A stretch of DNA of 64,000 bases from Macrothele yani. Taxonomy: Eukaryota; Arthropoda; Arachnida; Araneae; Macrothelidae. The stretch lies in the NCBI GenBank assembly GCA_039090855.1, contig CM077022.1, positions 75,602,971 through 75,666,970 on the forward strand. Direction: 5' to 3'. The notes beneath the pieces are model-generated. The model was not told where the DNA came from and searched no databases. It was given only the letters and a program-made list of their open reading frames with translations. Made by a program: the position numbers and the translations under genes. Each line of letters opens with the position of its first letter. Position 1 is the stretch's first letter. Of the stretch, positions 21,050-31,769 are shown piece by piece.

Positions 21050-21660
21050 GCCAGCAGTTTCCTAACACTTGTGTTTTTGCTCGGTCCGAACACTATGCGA
21101 ACATCATGGTGAATCAAGTTGAATCGTGACTTGTCAGAAAGCACGACCTGTTGCGAATCAGCGCGCCAATGTCTGTGTTCGAGACTCCATTGCAGCCTGA
21201 GGCGTCGGTGGTTGAAAGTCAAAGGAATGCGCAGAAATGGGCTGCTAGCGACCAGTCCTCTGTTAATCAGACAACTTCGAACTGTGGTGGAGGGCAAAGC
21301 CTGACCTGCGGCAGTGCTCTACTGCTGCGCTACCACCGTGGATGTCGCTTTGCGATCGGTCACTGCCACGCAGTAGAAGTGTCTATCATCCCGTGCAGTC
21401 GTGCAATTTTGCCATCCATTTCGCGGAGTTCTATTTGTCCGAGCTTCATCTATCCACTGACGTCACGTTCGCACCACTGTACTGCCGTTTCATCCCGTAC
21501 GGGTGGTTATTTCGCGGTAGCAAAATCCAGCTTCTCTCATCCCAACAATCCTTCCTCGCTCAAAGTCCGTCAGGTGTTCATAATGCGACCTTCTATGGCG
21601 ACGGTGCGTTGTGAGACACAAGAAACACCCTTTCGACTTAGTGTCGGCTCTTCACTCATT
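21050..21660 (-). pseudogene. Tc1 transposase, N-terminal half
   Basis: On the - strand from near 21660 the frames read 'TDFERGRIVGMREAGFCYRE' (the Tc1 HTH), then decayed sequence, 'STTVRSCLINRGLVASSPFL', 'RRLRLQWSLEHRHWRADSQQ' and 'VVLSDKSRFNLIHHDVRI', which holds the first catalytic Asp. Frameshifts and stops are present. It breaks off near 21050; the C-terminal half resumes at 19556. The 187-codon + strand frame at 21151-21714 is only the antisense shadow. Confidence 0.85.
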
Positions 21661-21668
21661 GCAGCATC

Positions 21669-21976
21669 ATATGTAGGGGATTTTAGGAAGGGAGTGTCTG
21701 ACTTCAGGTCTTAAACAACCCTTAGAAATAGGAAGCTAGGAGATTTGGGCTAGAGTGCCCGGTAGGAAAGTGACACGGAAGCGAAGTAGAAAGGGGGAGG
21801 AAGACGCCCTTATTTATTACCGGGGGGGCAGTACCCGGGGTCCGACGGCTTAACGTGCCCGTCCGACGCACGGCGGATATTTAGTGGATCGAGCGTTCGT
21901 ACCTGCCTGGGATCGAACCTGAGGTCCCTTCCGTGGCAGTCACGAACGTTGCCCACTGGGCCACCCGCGGCCCCTG
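21669..21976 (-). mobile_element. tRNA-derived SINE (family 3)
   Basis: Direct repeats ATTGCAGCATC at 21658-21668 and 21977-21987 bound a 308-bp insertion. On the - strand a tRNA-like head (B-box-like GGTTCGATCCCAGG, 21908-21921) begins with 'GGGGCCGCGGGTGGCCCAGT' near 21975. The body includes 'CTAAATATCCGCCGTGCG'. It inserted into the Tc1 at 18897-22172. Confidence 0.88.
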
Positions 21977-22655
21977 ATTGCAGCATCTCGTTTGAGTCAG
22001 CTCTTTATACCAAAGACCCGACAGTTCAGAGGGCGCTGCTGTGAAACCTTATGCGCATTTTCGCTGACATTTTGATAATTTGCATGTCCCAACTTGTGTT
22101 GTACGTATCCTGCAAGTTTCAAGCTAATGCCAGCAGTCCTTCATGGTGTTGCAGTTTTCACAAACAGTAGTGTACTTTGGGGTTGGATAGTATAGGGAAT
22201 TTTGTATCTATTAATAGTCTTATTTTTAAGGTTGTCAGAAAGTACTTTGATTTTTCGATATATTTCAGGAATTCTGTATTGGCTAAGAAAGCACGATTTA
22301 ATTCTGTATGCAGTTTTTGTGCGATTACAATTAAAAAAATATAATTTAAATTTTCATTAAATTGAGTAATGCCATTTTTTCTTATTAAAGTACACTGTAT
22401 GTTTTGCTGCACTTCCATGTTTGGCAAGGCATGTAAAGCCGTATATCTTTTACTCTAATGCATATTGTATGAGACATTGTGCTCCAGATTAATATGTTTT
22501 TTTTTCATACTCTCTTTTGTATCTCAAAAAATAATGCAAGTTTTATCTCTTGTATCTTAAAGTAATGTAAGTTTTATGAAGTTACCCTTCAGAAACATGT
22601 GTACATATTTGCCACCCTCACCCCCCTAATGCCTTTGTGAAATTTATATTTTCAA

Positions 22656-22689
22656 TTTATGTAACTTCTTACAGATAATTTTTTCTGCC
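22656..22689 (+). promoter_or_regulatory. Splice acceptor and 5' leader of ex coding exon 1
   Basis: Pyrimidine-rich tract and AG (TATGTAACTTCTTACAG, ending 22674), then 15 bases of leader before ATG 22690. No Met codon lies between them. The upstream exon could not be placed. Confidence 0.6.
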
Positions 22690-22803
22690 ATGCGCCAGTC
22701 CATTTGTAAAGTTGTATCATGTCATGAGCAGTCATTGCCAGTAAGCCAGAAGTATGTTGAAGTGCAGCTTTTGACTGGTGAAACATTGAACTTTGTAGTA
22801 GAT
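22690..22803 (+). CDS. ex: Expanded/FRMD6-family FERM protein, coding exon 1
   Basis: Expanded (FRMD6/Willin in vertebrates) is an apical, cortical FERM protein that acts upstream of the Hippo kinase cascade and restrains Yorkie/YAP. The start is ATG 22690, in an exon opened by a splice acceptor (TTCTTACAG, ending 22674), so an upstream non-coding exon is likely. The exon gives 38 codons (MRQSICKVV...ETLNFVVD) and ends in phase 0 at donor GTAAGT. The opening MRxxCxV and the '..LLTGETLNFVVD' strand begin the ubiquitin-like F1 lobe and resemble the N-terminus of insect Expanded. Joined to exons at 31770, 38191, 38361 and 50656 it encodes 184 residues without a stop. FRMD6-type naming is the alternative; FERM assignment is firm, the ex orthology is inference from similarity I recognise. 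Confidence 0.88.
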
Positions 22804-23073
22804 GTAAGTATTCATCAAACTCTTACTTTATTAAAAAAATTGGATGTTTTTTTAAAAATCGAATTGCCTGTTAGTTATCTCAAGAAGCAGACCTAGCATT
22901 TGATGCTCCTTTTGTGTCGAAGCAATGTGACAGCTATATTAAAATGAATTTGCAAAGCTGTTTAGTTTAATACATGGAGAAAAGTGTGTGTGTATGTGTT
23001 ATAGTTACATATTCGATTATCATACAATATTAAAACAGAAGTAACATTTTAATTATTTATTTTTTTGATTAGA

Positions 23074-23278
23074 GGTTTAACGACCACTGTGAGCTACTCA
23101 ATGGGCTATAAGCAGTCGTCCGTCACGAATTTAGGCCCACTGGCTTCAGGGAAGAGAGAGAGAGAGAGAGAGAGAGCCAGTGCCATATGACAAACACAAC
23201 ACCCATGCCTCACCGGGATTCGAACACGGACGAATGATCATAAGACAGCACTTAAACCACTGCGCCACTGGGGCGGCA
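23074..23278 (-). mobile_element. tRNA-derived SINE (family 1)
   Basis: Reverse-complement copy of the family-1 SINE in ex intron 1, with the tRNA-like head at 23205-23275 and the tail end near 23074. A (GA)n expansion at about 23154-23175 sits where other copies have 'CTCTCTCCC', so a microsatellite grew inside the SINE body. Confidence 0.9.
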
Positions 23279-23279
23279 A

Positions 23280-23602
23280 AATTCACTTGTCTTGCAAGGG
23301 ATGTAAAAAATTCTCAAATTTCTGCCTAAATCATATATAACTGGAGTGTAGCATGCAGCATCTTAATTGTCTTCTAAATATTGTTGATAAACATACACAT
23401 GCACTTACTCCATTGATTCTGTCACTCTTGAAAGCACTGATGGAAGGCCTCCTTGTGTATGGCATCGAGACCTGACATCATGTTGCATTGGATATGATCT
23501 GCCATTGTAAAACTTGGAGCTCAAACACTCTGCTTCAATCAAGGAAGCATTTAGAAATCACAAGGTGCATGTTCTGGAGAATAAAGTGGCTGTAGAACAA
23601 TT

Positions 23603-23634
<32 letters not shown>

Positions 23635-24286
23635 GCAGAGGGAGAATCCAGGTTAGTAAATCAGAATCAGAAAGCAACCTAAAATTTTATAAATTCATTA
23701 TTTATTTCTTACTGAAATTTGATAAGTAGCTCACATATAAACACCACTGAAAAAAATATTAGCAGAAAAAATGTTGCTTTTTGTAAAGAAAATTGATTAA
23801 AAGTCAGTATTTGCTGTTTCAATTTTTCATAACTTCTATTAAGGTTTTAAAATATTGGAAATGATCATGATTGTTGTATTTGTCATCCAAAATTAGGGTG
23901 GTATTACCATAAAAATGCCACAGTCTTTAAATGCCAGTGAGATGTACTAAATAATGAAGTACACTTATTTGGGACAACAAATTTCAGCTTGGCAGTGAAA
24001 GTGGGTAATTTCAAATTTCAAGGACGCCGCATTCATTATCTTTATGCAATAGTGGTTAAGAAAGCACTCTGAAAGCTCCTAAATTGAAAGCGAAGGAAGC
24101 TACCACAGCCCACCAAGAGAAATAAATTAGATGCAAAGCATAAAAACTTTTTTTGTTTGTTACATATAAGTGGGAAACAAATCTCCTTGAAGAAATAATT
24201 CTTCTCAAATACATGGAAGGCGATACAAATGCCATTGTTGTCATAAATGTGCTGTATTTTCACTATTTGCCGAAATACAGCACATA
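23280..24286. other. ex intron 1 sequence, no gene; (TG)n(AG)n microsatellite
   Basis: Contains a (TG)n-(AG)n tract at about 23606-23634. No coding signal recognised; the - strand frames at 24042-24263 show no domain. Confidence 0.5.
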
Positions 24287-24288
24287 TA

Positions 24289-25527
24289 CACTATATTGAC
24301 AAAAGTCACCGGACACCCCTTAAAAGCACAGATCCGCTGCATTGTTAAGATGCGTGGTACAGCTGCAAATGGCATAAAAACAAGCCTGCAGCTGACCGTG
24401 ATCGTATCGCCCTGTGAGGTTGAGTGAAAATGTTGCGGCAGGAGAGAACTGACTTCGAGAAAGGAAAGTTTGTTGGGTGTTATATTTGTGGGTTGTCCAT
24501 AAGAGAAACTGAGAGGTGTTCAAACATACCCAAGTACACTGTTTTGGATGTACTGTATAAGTGGAAGACACATTGCGTGCCTGAAGCAGCAAAACGTACC
24601 TGCAGACCAAAGAAAATCGGTGATAGAGCTAGTCAAAGCTTCAGGAAAGTCATTGCAGCTAATCGACGGAGTACTGCACAAGACCTCAGTGTACAGGTGA
24701 GTAAAAATGCTGGCACCTCAGTATGTACACGTACCATTCACAGAGAATTTTATTCCATGGGTTACTGTGGTCATGCGGCTGCTCATAAGCCTTTCATCTC
24801 CACTCGGAATGCTACTCGTTGTTTAGCATGGTGTAAAGAACATGTATTGTGGACCGTAGATCAATGAAAACGGGTCCTAAGGACTGATGAATCCAGATAC
24901 ACAATTTATCAGTGTGATGGCTGTCTGTGGGTATGGTGGCAGCTGGGGGAATGCTATTTACCACAGTGTACTGTTCCTACGGTCAAGTTTGGATCTGGCA
25001 GTGTACTCGTGTGGGGGTATTTTTTGTGGTATGGCCCTGGCCCATTGGTTATTGGGGACAAACCTGTTAACCAGCAAGTCTACCTCAATATTCTGTACAA
25101 TTATGCCCTACCAACTCTGTGGCAATACTATGGAGCCGAGCCTTGTTGGTACCAGCAGAATAATGCACCGAGCCATAAAGCAAGTACTGTTATGGCGTGG
25201 TTTGATGATAATTCCATATAGTGTGTGAACTGGCCAGCACAGAGCCCTGATCGTAATCCCATAGAGCACCTATGAGATAAATTAGAGCGCAGCATAAGAA
25301 GTTTGGAACCAAAGCCTACTACTAAGCAACAGTTAGCAGCAGTGTTATGTACTGAATGGAAGTGCATACCTATCGCTGTGTTCCAAAACCTTGTCGAAAG
25401 CATGTCTCGAAGGGTCAGTGCATGCATTATTAAGGCCAAAGGTGGACCAACACTGTACTAATGTATGTCAATAAATGCTATGTTGTGTTTCTCTTCTAGG
25501 TGTCCGATTACTTTTGTCAGTATAGTG
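24289..25527 (+). mobile_element. Tc1-family transposon, full length
   Basis: TIRs CACTATATTGACAAAAGTCA at 24289 and the matching inverted end at 25527 (complement begins CACTATACTGACAAAAGTAA), with TA at 24287-24288 and 25528-25529. It is 1239 bp with one decayed transposase. Confidence 0.93.
24430..25461 (+). pseudogene. Tc1 transposase with three stops
   Basis: One frame runs from ATG 24430 (MLRQERTDFEKGKFVGCYIC) through 'STAQDLSVQVSKN' and 'MGYCGHAAAHKPFI' to a TGA at 24865, where Trp is expected. It continues with 'RTDESRYTIYQCDG' (first Asp), 'PTVKFGSGSVLVWGYF' and 'YQQNNAPSHK', where the second catalytic Asp has become Asn. After a TAG near 25219 come 'NWPAQSPDRNPIEHL' (Glu kept), a TGA and 'LVESMSRRVSACI'. 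There is no frameshift. The missing Asp shows loss of activity beyond the stops. It would be about 343 residues if uninterrupted, normal for Tc1. Confidence 0.93.
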
Positions 25528-25529
25528 TA

Positions 25530-26120
25530 TAATGTAAGATGTTCTCTGAAGCATTGGAACTTGTGACCTACATCTGACTTTGGATGTGAGAAAGGTACGA
25601 GGAAATAACTGATTGCTTTGACTAGCACAAATCTGAACGGTTCTTAAATTTTTAAGCTACATCGGCTTAGCTTCAGTTGCTTGGGACTTCTTTGTCCTGG
25701 GTGGTGCAACAGATAGCATGCTCGAACGGAAGTCAAGAGCTGTGGGTTTCAATTTCTGCTCCAGGGCGAAGTAATTTTCAAGTTTTCTGAGGAAGTGGCT
25801 AACATGGCCACAGTGAAAATACAGCACATTTATTCCAGCAATGGCATAAAATGTGATTGATGTGCAGATAAAAAGTCTGAGTTTAAAAGGTGGTAAAAAA
25901 AAAAACAGTGCTAGCTAGATTTCAAATTGTTGCAGATAATGTTTGCTCTATATATGAAGGATTTTATTGCAACAATTTTGTAATTTTACAGCTTTTACAA
26001 ATATTATTCCTTTGCAATCAGTTACCTTTCAAAATTATGCCTACATAGAGCCAACATTATCTGCAACAATGAAGCTTACCTGGAGAAAGAACACTCAAAA
26101 ATCATAGACATGCTATTTCT
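25530..26120. other. ex intron 1; small inverted repeat at 25925-26075
   Basis: A ~150-bp foldback: 'TTGTTGCAGATAATGTTTGC' at about 25928 and its near complement at about 26048-26071. No gene recognised. Confidence 0.55.
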
Positions 26121-26129
26121 CAATTAATT

Positions 26130-26620
26130 AAGGTGAATTAAGGAGTCAGGTTTGATGATATAGCCACCTGAAACGCTATTACGAAAAGGAAAAAGTGTAG
26201 CCTGTCTATTGTTGCTTTAAAACCCTGAGCAATTTTTTGCTGCTTTTTGTGGGATTTGGCATGCTTGTCCAAAACAGACTTGTTTCATTGGCACTATAGA
26301 CCTGCTTGGGTTCATGGCCTTTTTTCTGAATGACTACTTGTGGTATTCCTGAAGTTTTGAAGGTGCATCATGATTTTGTAATTCTTCCTGTCTAGCCAAA
26401 CTAATATTCTGAATGCTGTAATACATCTTTAAATTACCAAAGTAGCCTTTTCATAAAAATTGTTGAAGAAAAAATCTCCAGGTTACATGGTAGTCAAATA
26501 GGCTTATCATTTTTAGCGCAAAAAATGCTGTGATTTACTGCTCATCCATGTGGACAACTCCCTCAACCTTGCCATTTCTAATTTAAAAGTTGTCACAATC
26601 TGCATCTCAAGTTTTTGCAA
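26130..26620 (-). pseudogene. Tigger/pogo transposase remnant
   Basis: On the - strand the DDE core of a Tigger-type transposase is visible across two frames. It shows 'QVYSANETSLFWTSMPN' (in active relatives the Asn is the catalytic Asp of the 'NADETGLFW' motif), 'QGFKATIDRL' and 'SGGYIIKPDSLIHLN'. Upstream decayed sequence reaches about 26620. Frameshifts and stops make it inactive. Pogo-type elements use TA targets, but no ends were found. Confidence 0.72.
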
Positions 26621-26624
26621 AAGT

Positions 26625-27039
26625 ATTGTAAATTAGTTTGGCTTTAAAAATGAAAAGTATGGTAATAAATATACATATTTATAAGACTAGTTCATCCAAG
26701 AAGTTCAATGCTTTTCCAATTTCTTCAGGTTATGGGTTACATGGCTTGTGTGATACTTTCCACAAAAGTTTTATGCTATTCACAGCATTAGCACTCACAG
26801 TACTTCCACTTTTATTTAATAAATTGTCAGTTCCTTCACGCCAAACTGACTGTCAAATGCATAGCTGGGCTTACTTTACCAAGTTGATCAAGGATTTTCT
26901 TGTGAATTTACAGCTATGCATTGGATTTTAAAACTATGACTTTATTATATTTATTTATTTGTTTATTTTTTTATTATTTGTTATTTATTTGTTTATTATT
27001 TGTTCTTTTTTATTTTATTTTTTTTATTTTTTTTTTTAT
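26625..27039. other. ex intron 1, AT-rich low complexity
   Basis: Includes (TTTA)n-like sequence at 26940-27045. The 97-codon + strand frame at 26638 has no recognisable domain. Confidence 0.5.
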
Positions 27040-28205
27040 TTGTTAGAAGCTGCCATCATAAAAGACAGTACTGCACATGTAAAAGAAGTGTGGGAATTGT
27101 GAATATGGCTACAAAAACAACAAATACATACATACTTATCATTAAGCTGTTCTCTGATATTCAGAGGTTAGCTCCTCAAAGAAAGACCATCTGACAAACA
27201 ACCATTTAACTAATAATACATGTCTCTAAGGTGTTCTCTGAGATTAGCTCCACAAAGAAATACAAACCATCAGATAAATTTTAGCTGATTATTTACTTAC
27301 TGTTGCCGTATCAAACTTCTCCATTTACAGCGATCTTGACACACAACAGGGACTTCAGTGACATCCATCGCACGACGTACACAAGACCTTTCCATACTTC
27401 ATACTCATAATCTTCTTCTCGTGCAGACACTCCTGAATCTGATCCTCCCATGGCTTCCTTGGCCTTCCTCTGCCTTTCTTTCCTGCCACTTGCACCAAAA
27501 ATATTTTCTTAGTAAGCATCTCGTCACTCATTCTTCCAACATGGCCAAACCACTTAAGAATATTAGTCTCCACCTTGCTTAACAACATTTTGTAATGTGA
27601 AGCAAAATATTGTTAGCAAGGTGGAGACTAATATTCTTAGGTGGTTTTGGCCATGTTGAAAGAACACAGCAAAATGTTGTTAGCAAGGTGGAGACTAATA
27701 TTCTTAGGTGGTTTGGCCACGTTGAAAGAATGAGTGACGAGATGCTTACTAAGAAAAAAATTTCAGCACAAGTGGCAGGAAGGAAAGTCATGGGAGGATC
27801 AGATTCAGGAGTGTCTGCATAGAGAAAGATTATGAGTATGAAGTATAGAAGGTCTTGTGTACCTCGTGTGATGGATGTCACTGAAGCCCGTGTTGTGCGT
27901 CAAGATCGCTGTAATTGGAGAAGTTTGATATGGCAACAGTATGTAAATAACAGTTAAAAATTTATCTGGTAGTTTGTATTTCTTTGTGGATAACACCTTA
28001 GATAACACCTTAGGGATATGTAATTATCAGTTAAATGTTTATTTGTCAGATGGTCTTTTTTGAAGAGGTTAACCTCTGAATATCAGAGAACAGCTTAATG
28101 ATATGTATGTATGTATTTTTTTTTGTAGCCATGTTCACAATTCCCACACTTCTTTTACATGTGCAGACTGCCTGTACTGTCTTCTATGATAGGAGCTTCT
28201 TACAA
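27040..28205. repeat. 1.17-kb near-palindrome made of two LINE 3' ends
   Basis: Arms of about 560 bp (27040-27595 and 27605-28205) are reverse complements with high identity and a spacer of roughly 10-20 bp. Each arm holds the last codons of a LINE ORF ('WFGHVERMSDEMLTKK' then 'GRGRPRKPWEDQIQECLHEK') near the centre and its ~300-bp 3' UTR outward. The right arm starts with a 62-bp tandem duplication (27604-27728). A third copy lies at 40555-40935. The palindrome sits in ex intron 1 and could fold the pre-mRNA into a long hairpin. Confidence 0.88.
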
Positions 28206-28209
28206 AACT

Positions 28210-28519
28210 TAAAACTGTATGATCCTGCATTGCCTTAACATGTAAACTGGAGATGCAGATTTGATTCCCACTCAAGGATGTATGAAACAATTTGAACAAG
28301 TTTTCAGAGAAATACTCTGTTTGGCTGACATGTCTGTGTAAAATAAATAAATAAACACACACACTCAGTAGATAAAACAGAGTTATAGGTGATGAGTAGT
28401 AAACATGGGCAACCCCCCCCCCTGCAGAGTGGAACAAACCGAAACCAGACGTAGGTGATAAATAGGACAGTTGGGCTTCCCAACAGTGTATTTGATTGGA
28501 GCGACTCTGATTGTGGACA
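28210..28519. other. ex intron 1, no gene; C9 run
   Basis: Short spacer with a CA-rich patch (about 28353) and a poly-C run at 28414-28422. Nothing coding recognised. Confidence 0.5.
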
Positions 28520-30095
28520 CATTTTTGGCCCAAGACAGATGGGTCATTCTATCGCCCAAGTGGTAAGACCCCAAAGGTTCCTGAGGGCAGTGTTTAAGCT
28601 GTCACTCGCATTTTTGCCAAATCGCGATTAAGACAGTAATTTCGCAACACAAATGCCCCACTGAATCGCCAAAAAGCACATTTTTTTCTTTCGTCATCCC
28701 ACCCACTTGTGTTTTGCCCTTGTGTTTTTTTCCGTATCCCGTCATTTTTTCTTTGTCATCGCTGCTTCACCCTGCCGACCTAGTATCCTTCCCCATCATT
28801 TTTTCTTTCTGTCATCGCTGCTTTGCCCTGCTGACCTAATATCCTTCCCCGTCATTTTTCTTTCTGTGCTTGCCCTCGCATGCTGCTTCGTCCTGTTGTC
28901 GTTTTTCCACCCCCATTGCCTTTTCTCTAATTGCAGAAAAGCACCAGTAAGCCTTGGGATCACCTTTCACAAAGGCTTTGCTGCGATGGATAAGGAAAGA
29001 GGCGTTTCTTTGGCAGTTCACCGCCACAGCAGCAGCACGCGCAGTTTTGGTTCAGGTTGGTGGGTGTGTCGTTGATTGTGGTTTTGTTTAGCCCTGGTCT
29101 TTGTATACATTTTTGCAAACTGCATGCATCAGCAAAGGCATTTTTATTAAAATTAGAAGTGTAAACGCCTATTTGTTTTTATTCTTGAATTCTATTTAAA
29201 GTACAAAATTTATTTAGCCAATGCGTTGTGCCTGTATTTTCATACGTAAATGTAGCAAAAAACAGAACTGTAAATTGGCTAATCTGCATAGCATTTTGCT
29301 ACAACTTTTGCTGACAAAATAGCCAAATTCCTACAAGAAAAAAATTCCAGCTTAAACACTGCCTGGGTACAACCGTTCCAAGGGTATACTATCAACAAGA
29401 TGTACCAGCACTCAGAGAGCAAGTGGTAGCCGACCACATGCCATTGATGACTTGTGCCAATGTAGACTATCCAGGGTCATACAGACCAACTGCTTGGCCA
29501 CAGTGGCACAAATCACATCCAGGTTAAATGTTGGAGGCCCAAGCAGTGTCAGCGAGGAAACGGTATGGCGCACAATGCATACCATGGGCTACGGGAGCAG
29601 ACTCCCTACTCGTGTGCCACTGTTGACTATTGGTCATCAGCCATTACACCTTCCCTGGTGCTGGGGACATGCAGAGTGGTACCACATTAAAATTAATCCT
29701 GTTTGCATGGTACTGAGCTGATGGGAGGATGTGGTGTCTGCAGCATGAGGCTGTGGCCCTGTTGTGCCAGATCTGCTCTGTTCAAGGCGGTGTTGGCTTT
29801 GTGATGGTTTTGGGAGCCTTCTCACAGGGCACATTAGGTGCTGTAGAGTATGTGGATAGGTCCTTAACCACTCTGTGGTACTAACATGCACTGACTGATC
29901 ATTTACAGGCTTTCACAGCCTTCATGCATCCTATGCCTGATGATCTGTTCCAGCAGGACAGTGCACTGCACCACCAGGCCGCAACTACCCAGGCATGGCT
30001 TCAGGGTCACTCATCAGAGTTTGGAACCATCCAGTGACCCCCAAGGTCCCCAGATTTTAAAGCCTTAGGAAACTCTCTGGGTTGCCGTGGAGCAG
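28520..30095 (+). pseudogene. Tc1 transposase remnant split by a hAT-like element
   Basis: The start '(R)QMGHSIAQVVR' (28535-28570) and the continuation after 29362 belong to one Tc1 family. That continuation includes 'CLATVAQITSRLNVGG' with 'SEETVWRTMHTMGYGSRLPT', and then 'GGVGFVMVLGAFSQGTLGAV', 'DDLFQQDSALHHQAATTQAW' and 'PPRSPDFKAL'. The second Asp in FQQDS is kept. Where the catalytic Glu should follow the SPD motif the sequence is lost. Many stops and frameshifts are present. It was interrupted at 28588-29361. Confidence 0.8.
28588..29361. mobile_element. Non-autonomous hAT-like element
   Basis: Inverted ends CAGTGTTTAAGCTG (28588) and the complement ending 29361. They are flanked by imperfect 8-bp repeats CCTGAGGG (28580-28587) and CCTGGGTA (29362-29369). 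The interior holds a two- to three-fold ~60-bp tandem repeat ('GTCATTTTTTCTTT..CATCGC') at 28740-28865 and no transposase. It inserted into the Tc1 remnant. Confidence 0.72.
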
Positions 30096-30374
30096 AACAT
30101 CGGATCCAAGATGGGTCACCAACAACAAAATTTTCGTGATATTCCCATTCATTTTTAATTTTTCAAACTACTCTTATACGAATTTAACAATGGCATTCCT
30201 TATTATTGCGTAAACATATGCTTACCCGTCGTTAACAGGCTTACATTGGAGTATTGAGGTATTCTTTCAGTGACCTGTAATGATATCGTGTCTAGATAAC
30301 TACACAATGGGGTTAAAAATGTGTTTTATTTTGCTAGTTTGGTTTTAACAATTATTTTTTTTGGCATCATTATA

Positions 30375-30966
30375 CAGGTTGATTCATAATGAAGTATACA
30401 GTTTCAACACACTATAAAACAAGAACAATGTAAGATATTTTATGTTACCTGTTACAGAATTGTAGGGGAATGTTGCAAGTTTTTTTAGAGAGTCACAGAT
30501 GTTCTATGTGTTGTGTGCACCCTTAGTCGCACGACACCCATGGAGCCGGTAATCCATTTCCGCCCAAACGTGCGGTAAGATATCTGAATCAAGTGCAGTG
30601 ACAGTGGCGTGGCTGTGATATTCTGTTTCAGCTCCGCTAGATCAACAGGAAGAGGAGGGGCAAATGCCTTGTCCTTTACTTGTACCCCCACATGAAAAAG
30701 TCACAAGGTGTTAAGTCAGGACTTCTGGGTGGCTATTGGGTCAGTGGCACGTTGTAGTCCGCGGCTCGTCCAATCCATCGGTGAGGAAGATTTTCATAGA
30801 CTGACTAGTCATGTGACACGCGTGCTATCGCCTACGGCACTTCCCTCAGTAGCGGGACACAAACTTTATGAGTACATCTACCTAACGGTTCGCAGTTGTG
30901 GTCAGTGTTTTCAACTGCTACTGTTTTACTCCATCTGGAAACTATACTTCATTGTGAATTACCCTG
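30375..30966 (-). mobile_element. Internally deleted Tc1/IS630-type element
   Basis: TIRs CAGGTTGATTCATAATGAAG and the complement ending at 30966, with TA at 30373-30374 and 30967-30968. At 592 bp it keeps only the end of a transposase on the - strand (30691-30485): 'VKDKAFAPPLPVDLAELKQN' then 'GRKWITGSMGVVRLRVHTTH', the usual C-terminal segment after the catalytic Glu. This is a MITE-like deletion derivative. Confidence 0.85.
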
Positions 30967-30974
30967 TATAATCT

Positions 30975-31575
30975 ATACCAGTATATAAAGAGAGAAAGTT
31001 TGTGTTTGAGGTAATCTCAAAAACTACTGAAGCAATTTGGATAATTCTTTCACTGTTGAGAAGTTTATTTATTTCCAGTGGACATAGGCTATTTCATTTA
31101 TTTTTTACTATCTTTGGCTGTACTACCAAATCAGATCGCTTTCAAGTAGTTCCCGCTTTCCCGTGTATCTTTCAACTTTGTTTACATACAGCCTGATCAC
31201 ACCCAACATGAAAGAAAGTAGTTCATAATAATATACGGAATTTTTTTACTAATCTCGAAAACTACTGAACCGATTCAGATAATTAAAACTATGTAGTTGA
31301 TAGCGGAGTGCTTAGTTCCAAGTCTGGCCACCGCAGAAAGGCAGATGGTGCTGCAAGTACTGAAGCTGGAACAAATGCCAGAATAACGAACCGCGGATTG
31401 TACAAAGAAAATGCCATGGTAACATAAAAAAAAAAAAAATTACTAATGACAATAAAAATTAGCAATGGCAAATCTGTGGGTCAGTAGCTTTCATTTAAAC
31501 AAAATCATGAAAATCACTCCAGTGGGTGGCACTGGCCGATTGTAGAAAGAAACAGCCTTGTGTTTTATATATATA
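30975..31575. repeat. Unclassified interspersed repeat
   Basis: Two related stretches ('AATCTCAAAAACTACTGAAG' near 31011 and 'AATCTCGAAAACTACTGAAC' near 31251), with 'AGTATATAAAGAG' at the start and a (TA)n-rich end near 31565. It has the look of a dispersed repeat, but I cannot assign a class. Confidence 0.45.
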
Positions 31576-31740
31576 GATAACTTTGTGAAAGCTTAAGAAT
31601 TCTCAAGTTTAACTGTTTTATTATTATTATTTTTTTATTATAGAATTCCTACTTCATGCGACAAATGGATGAAAAAATGTTAATTTGTTAATTTAAAGAT
31701 TTCACACACTCTTTCATGCTATGTTTGATACCTTCTTTTG
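31576..31740. other. ex intron 1, end
   Basis: AT-rich intron end with (TTA)n-like sequence near 31618-31640; only the acceptor tract of exon 2 follows. Confidence 0.4.
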
Positions 31741-31769
31741 TGTGAATAACTTTTTTTTTTTTACTTCAG

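Larger units (their letters stand above)
18897..22172 (-). mobile_element. Tc1-family transposon broken by later insertions
   Basis: Inverted ends CACTACTGTTTGTGAAAATT (18897) and the complement of a near-identical sequence ending at 22172. TA follows the right end; on the left it has mutated to TG. The transposase is on the - strand in two pieces (21660 to about 21050, and about 19556 to 18950). About 1.5 kb of later material lies between them (tandem repeat, SINE, LINE scrap), and a family-3 SINE lies in the 5' leader. Confidence 0.8.

Noticed and set aside
21151..21714. 187-codon + strand open frame
   Set aside because: Exact antisense of the Tc1 transposase N-terminal half on the - strand; no domain of its own.
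28707..29075. 122-codon + strand ORF with hydrophobic segments
   Set aside because: Lies inside a non-coding hAT-like element and spans its ~60-bp tandem repeats.
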